Below are positions 60,261-64,000 of a stretch of 64,000 bases of DNA, piece by piece (the first letter of the stretch is position 1; each line of letters opens with the position of its first letter). The position numbers and the translations under genes are program-made. Source of the DNA: CAIXLI01 sp964587125 (lineage in GTDB: Bacteria; Pseudomonadota; Alphaproteobacteria; UBA9219). The DNA lies in the NCBI GenBank assembly GCA_964587125.1, contig CAZPKC010000009.1, forward strand, positions 27,810 to 91,809, given 5' to 3'. A model generated the notes under the pieces. That model saw nothing but the letters and a program-made list of their open reading frames with translations. It was not told the DNA's origin and searched no databases.

Positions 60261-61667
60261 TTAGACAAGCGACCGTTTAAGAAATTCCCGCTGTTTGGAT
60301 ATTCCCCTGAATGAAGTTTTTCCCCGTCCTTGTTCCATGCGCGCGAGTTGAGCGCGGATATCGGGCGTATAGAGGGAACGGCAAACGTCATCCGCATAAA
60401 CAATGCCTTCAAGCGTCAGCGATATTTTGGCTGGTTCGACTTTTAACAAGTTTATTTTTTCCAAGCCGTCGATCTCTCGGCCAAAAACCTCCATAACATC
60501 AAATCCGAACCTTTTTTGAAAATCGCCGCGCATAATGCGGAGCTGTTTCAAACGAAGAATGGCATAACGCGCCATTTGCTCTCGAACATTCAGTTCTCTG
60601 CCGATTTCAAGAGGACTTATGCCTTTTGCAATCCGCTTCTTATAAAGGGATATGTTGCTTACGCTTTGCGTCACGCGGTTATCGACGAAGGAATATGCGG
60701 AAATTCCAAATCCGATAAGAGGCAATGACGACCATGCGTTTCTTTGATGAATATGCTCGAAACGAGGCTCTATTGCATAGCAATTAGGCGTGGTTTGCAC
60801 ATATCCGTGTTTGAGAAGTTGCTGCCGCGCATAAAGGTAAAACTCTATGCGCTTGGCTTCGTCCGGCGGCGCGGGAAGCGTATTATTTTTAACTTTCTCA
60901 AAAGCCGCAGTCTGTGGACGCAAGCTGAGCAAATAAGTTGTCACGTGTTCCGGCGCTACGGACAAAAGCGTATCGATTGTCTTATGCCACGTCTTATTCG
61001 TTTCCCCGATCAAACCGCAAATTAAGTCGAGGTTGATGTTATCTATCCCGGCTTCTCTCGCCGTCGCAACGGCATTCAAGCTGTCCTTTGCCGTATGCGC
61101 GCGGTCGTTTATGCGATTGATTTCGTCCGAAAAGCTTTGAACGCCGATGCTCAGGCGCGAAACGCCCAAGGAATGCAATATCTCGGCCTTATCGAAAGTT
61201 AGGGAATTCGGCGTCGCCTCGACGGAAAATTCTTCGACGCGACTGCAATCAAAATGCGTTTGGATAGATTTTACAAGATAGAATAGCTGCCTCGGAGGGA
61301 GGGCCGTGGGCGTTCCGCCGCCGATATACACCGTTCTGACATCGTGGCGTTCCGCCATGTTTCGCGCTGTCGGCGATTTCATTTCGGCGACGAGAGCGTT
61401 TAAATAATCGCGCATCGTTTTAGGGTTTTTCGTAACGGTCGTGGCGTAATAGCAGAATGAACATTTATGCGCGCAGAATGGGATATGAAAATAAAGTCCC
61501 GTTTCGGGCAGCGTAAAGGGGGCTTTTTCGTCCACTGGAGGAAGCGTCGGAAAAGGCGGAAATTGAAAAACGAATCCTCTGCTCGTCGATAACGAATTTT
61601 TGTCGAGCGTTTCAAGCCAAGGAAAAACCGAATTCGTATTTGGGGATATCCCTTGATATGCTTTCAT
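60261..61667 (-). CDS. HemW/HemN-like radical SAM protein
   Basis: A 468-residue radical SAM protein. The cluster motif is CAHKCSFCYYATTV (CxxxCxxC), followed by IGGGTPTALPP (SAM binding) and SIGVQSFSDEIN, the HemN/HemW family segments, and a HemN_C-like C-terminal domain with helical bundle (EQMARYAILRLKQL). Relatives include HemW haem chaperones and class C radical SAM methyltransferases in natural-product clusters. CYYATT rather than the CxF of most HemW and the neighbouring genes favour the latter. It follows trpA by 188 bases. Confidence 0.78.
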   Translation of the reverse strand: MKAYQGISPNTNSVFPWLETLDKNSLSTSRGFVFQFPPFPTLPPVDEKAPFTLPETGLYFHIPFCAHKCSFCYYATTVTKNPKTMRDYLNALVAEMKSPTARNMAERHDVRTVYIGGGTPTALPPRQLFYLVKSIQTHFDCSRVEEFSVEATPNSLTFDKAEILHSLGVSRLSIGVQSFSDEINRINDRAHTAKDSLNAVATAREAGIDNINLDLICGLIGETNKTWHKTIDTLLSVAPEHVTTYLLSLRPQTAAFEKVKNNTLPAPPDEAKRIEFYLYARQQLLKHGYVQTTPNCYAIEPRFEHIHQRNAWSSLPLIGFGISAYSFVDNRVTQSVSNISLYKKRIAKGISPLEIGRELNVREQMARYAILRLKQLRIMRGDFQKRFGFDVMEVFGREIDGLEKINLLKVEPAKISLTLEGIVYADDVCRSLYTPDIRAQLARMEQGRGKTSFRGISKQREFLKRSLV

Positions 61668-61855
61668 CGTTGCGTCTCCGTATAATCGTTTCTTGCAGAA
61701 TTGAAGAAACGGAGACGCAAAACATCTTCTTTAAATGCCCAAATAGAGGCTTCATGCTTCGCAATAATTTGCTTGGCGGATAAGTTCGCAAAATAGAAAC
61801 CGCTGAAGCTTATTTTGAAAACATTTCGCTGAAAGTTCGAGGATAACGAGGCTTT

Positions 61856-62626
61856 TTATCGGCTACGAAGCCCGCGCAAAAATTTGCCGACGGCTTTTGC
61901 GCCTTTTTCTTCGTCAAGTTCGACGATCTTCGTTCCAAGGATGGCGATATCTATAAGCCCCTTAAGCGAAGCCACATCCTTTTTCGTCTGAATGCCGAAG
62001 CCTAGCCCAAGAGGTAGTTTCGAGGCCGCACGATAACGCGCTATCAGCTTTTTCAAATCATTATCGATCCGCGTTTTGGCTCCTGTAACCCCTCTTCGCC
62101 CTACGCAATAGGTTAAACCACGGCAATAGGTTTGGATCAGCTTCAAGCGTTCGGGCGTACTGGTCGGCGTAAAAAGAAAAATGGGCGCAATCTTTTCCTT
62201 CTCGCAAGCTGCCAAATATTCTTCCCCCTCTTCCGGCGGAAGATCGGGAACAATCAGGCCTCTAACACCGATTTTGCGTGTCTTGGAAACAAATGCGGAT
62301 ACGCCATAAGTGTATAAGACGTTATAGTAACTCATGAAAACGAAAAGCGTATCGGGATACGCCGCAGTCATCTCGGCGGCCAAAGATAAACCCTGTCCCG
62401 TTGTAGCGCCGCGCCGCAATGCCTCGTCGTTCGCTCTGAGAATGACTGGGCCGTCCGCCATCGGTTCTGAAAACGGAAGCTGCATCTCGATCAATTCCAC
62501 GCCGGAAGCGACCATTTCGGCAATCAGCTTGCGGTTTTCCTCGTAAGAAGGGAATCCAAGCACCAAATGCGCCATCAAGAGCATCGGTTTCTTTCGACGC
62601 ATTTCCAAAATTTTATCGGCGAGCAT
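61856..62626 (-). CDS. trpA: Tryptophan synthase alpha chain-like protein
   Basis: A 256-residue TrpA. The catalytic Glu and Asp fall in the segment LIEMQLPFSEPMADGPVI, with the phosphate-binding loops GLIVPDLPPEE and GFGIQTKKDVASL in place. The wording EMQLPFSEP instead of the common ELGVPFSDP shows divergence. AAGGGGG lies seven bases before the ATG at 62626, which overlaps the end of trpB by 14 bases. It converts indole-glycerol phosphate to indole. A radical SAM gene follows, not accD as usual in alphaproteobacteria. Confidence 0.9.
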   Translation of the reverse strand: MLADKILEMRRKKPMLLMAHLVLGFPSYEENRKLIAEMVASGVELIEMQLPFSEPMADGPVILRANDEALRRGATTGQGLSLAAEMTAAYPDTLFVFMSYYNVLYTYGVSAFVSKTRKIGVRGLIVPDLPPEEGEEYLAACEKEKIAPIFLFTPTSTPERLKLIQTYCRGLTYCVGRRGVTGAKTRIDNDLKKLIARYRAASKLPLGLGFGIQTKKDVASLKGLIDIAILGTKIVELDEEKGAKAVGKFLRGLRSR

Positions 62627-63851
62627 AGGAATCCCCCTTATCGATGATGAACTTTTCCCATGCCTTATCGCCCAAAGCATCGGCGACGATAAAAATATCT
62701 TTATCGCCTCGTCCCGATTGGTTGATAATGACGATCTCGTCCTTCCCCATGTGCGGAACTTCTTTAAAAGCTTGCGCAAAAGCATGGGCGGATTCGAGCG
62801 CCGGAATGATTCCTTCCTTACGGATCGTCAATCGCAAAGCGTCCACAACCTCATCGTCCGTTGCCGCTTCAAAGCGCACACGCTTTTGATCTCTCAGGTC
62901 GGCCAAGATGGGGGAAACGCCGATGTAATCGAGACCGGCGGAGATCGAATGCGTTTCCAGCATTTGCCCTTCCGGCCCCTGCACGAAAACAGTTTTCATG
63001 CCCTGCGCAACGCCGATTTTTCCTTCTTTCGAACACAGACGCGCGGCGTGACGGCCTGAATCCAAGCCGAAACCTCCGGCTTCGACGCCGACAAGCTCGA
63101 CATCCTTATCTTCAAGAAACGCATTGAAAATGCCGAGCGAATTCGACCCGCCCCCGACGCAAGCATAAATCCGATCGGGAAGTCTTCCCGTTTCGGCCAA
63201 AATCTGGCGGTGGGCTTCCGTGCCAATGATGGACTGAAACCACTGAACCATTGCAGGAAAAGGATGGGGGCCGCAGGCGGTTCCCAAAACATAATGGGTA
63301 TTATCCATTGTGGCGGCCCAATCGCGGAATGCCGCGTTAATAGCGTCTTTTAAAACGCGCGTTCCGTTCTTAACGACGTTCAATTTTGCTCCAAGTTTCT
63401 CCATCCAGAATACGTTGGGGCGTTGGCGAAGAACATCTACTTCGCCCATGTAAATCTCGCATTCAAAACCAAATTTTGCCGCCATTGTCGCCGTTGCAAC
63501 GCCATGCTGCCCCGCGCCGGTTTCCGCGATGACGCGTGTTTTGCCCATGCGCCGGACAAGCAGTCCTTGGCCAATCACGTTGTTTATTTTGTGCGCGCCG
63601 GTGTGATTCAGGTCTTCGCGCTTGATATAGATGCGCGCGCCGTTAAAATGCTTAGTCAGGTTCTCCGCAAAGGTCAGCGGCGTCGGGCGACCGGAATAAG
63701 AGGCGGTGAGCTTCTCATACTCTGCCCAAAAAGCAGGATCGCGGCGAGCCTCTTCAAACGCATCGATAAGCTCGGCAAAGTTGCGTTGCAGCACTTCCGG
63801 AATATACATGCCCCCAAATTGGCCGTAATAACCAGCACGCGTCGTTTTCAT
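62613..63851 (-). CDS. trpB: Tryptophan synthase beta chain
   Basis: A 412-residue PLP enzyme that joins indole to serine. The PLP lysine is in LNHTGAHKINNVIGQGLL, the phosphate loop is GGGSNSLGIF, and the catalytic Glu is in ETGAGQHGVATA. AGAGGATG lies before the ATG. It is the first gene of a trpB-trpA-radical-SAM run; trpF is not seen in the 150 bases upstream. The copy may serve tryptophan biosynthesis, or a dedicated indole-handling step. Confidence 0.95.
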   Translation of the reverse strand: MKTTRAGYYGQFGGMYIPEVLQRNFAELIDAFEEARRDPAFWAEYEKLTASYSGRPTPLTFAENLTKHFNGARIYIKREDLNHTGAHKINNVIGQGLLVRRMGKTRVIAETGAGQHGVATATMAAKFGFECEIYMGEVDVLRQRPNVFWMEKLGAKLNVVKNGTRVLKDAINAAFRDWAATMDNTHYVLGTACGPHPFPAMVQWFQSIIGTEAHRQILAETGRLPDRIYACVGGGSNSLGIFNAFLEDKDVELVGVEAGGFGLDSGRHAARLCSKEGKIGVAQGMKTVFVQGPEGQMLETHSISAGLDYIGVSPILADLRDQKRVRFEAATDDEVVDALRLTIRKEGIIPALESAHAFAQAFKEVPHMGKDEIVIINQSGRGDKDIFIVADALGDKAWEKFIIDKGDSYARR

Positions 63852-63948
63852 AGGAACATCCTCTTGCTATCCGCTACCTAATGTACGCCTTTTCACTGAC
63901 AACACAGCTAAAAAAATATCTTGAATTTGGACGACAATAGCAAGTTTG

Positions 63949-64000
63949 TGACCTGCTCCCCGTTTCCGGGTCACTTGGAAGTAGAGTCTTTCCCCTTTAT
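63949..64000. mobile_element. Possible end of an IS3-like insertion sequence (partial)
   Basis: The last 52 bases start with TGACCTGCTCCCC, which resembles terminal repeats of IS3-family elements (TG...CCCC type), and are followed by a segment unlike a promoter region. The rest lies outside the window. This is a resemblance only. Confidence 0.25.

Noticed and set aside
1..64000. CRISPR array
   Set aside because: No regularly spaced direct repeats of 25-40 bases with unique spacers were found, and no cas gene is present.

Overview
The window reads as a chromosomal segment of an alphaproteobacterium of moderate GC content. Pointers are the lpxC-bamD-recN gene order, an Rrf2-regulated SUF operon preceded by an NrtR-type 'NAD regulator', LpxI (DUF1009) instead of LpxH, a SapC-family protein, a DotL/IcmO-type coupling ATPase and a sigma-54-type promoter in front of a flagellar hook gene. 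Nothing in the sequence fixes the genus; a Micavibrio-like or Rhodospirillales-like lineage is a guess from gene content only.

Layout. 1-13841: a surface-glycan cluster, all on + and mostly with overlapping start and stop codons. It holds four sugar-nucleotide epimerase/dehydratases, a NovU-type C-methyltransferase, a split transketolase, a GmhA-like SIS isomerase, a UDP-galactopyranose-mutase-like flavoprotein, methyltransferases, a glycosyltransferase-like protein, a HAD phosphatase, an APH-fold kinase and a nucleotidyltransferase/PfkB-kinase fusion. Together these could make an activated heptose-like sugar from central-carbon intermediates. 13852-14005: tRNA-Gly(UCC) and a partial copy of its 3' end. 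14076-17608: lpxC-bamD-recN on -. 17888-25587: small lipoprotein, NAD regulator, and the SUF iron-sulfur operon (Rrf2 regulator, B, C, a HAD protein, D, S, U, T). 25674-29675: an orphan S74 tail-fibre chaperone, pepN and lpxI. 29846-34008: DotL/IcmO-like ATPase, SIMPL-domain protein, secF.

34015-38011 is the strangest core stretch. Three different HAD-fold proteins, each lacking the usual second Asp of motif I, surround a small protein resembling archaeal CTP-dependent riboflavin kinase. 38086-46228: galE, a patatin-like protein, clpS, rnd, a flagellar hook protein, SapC and a YejA-type binding protein. 46533-47390: an AT-rich single-gene insertion encoding an AbiJ/HEPN-like abortive-infection protein. 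47415-50509: gap and tkt.

50772-55731 is an integrated element at tRNA-Pro(GGG): integrase, an overlapping excisionase-like gene, a small unknown gene, an XRE repressor and a phage-tail-fibre-like repeat protein. 55821-63851 groups an asparagine-synthetase-type amidotransferase, a HAD phosphatase, a GNAT acetyltransferase, a methyltransferase, a HemW-like radical SAM protein and trpB-trpA; this may be a small biosynthetic cluster carried by or next to the element. The last about 50 bases may be the edge of an IS3-like insertion sequence. No CRISPR array or rRNA was seen.
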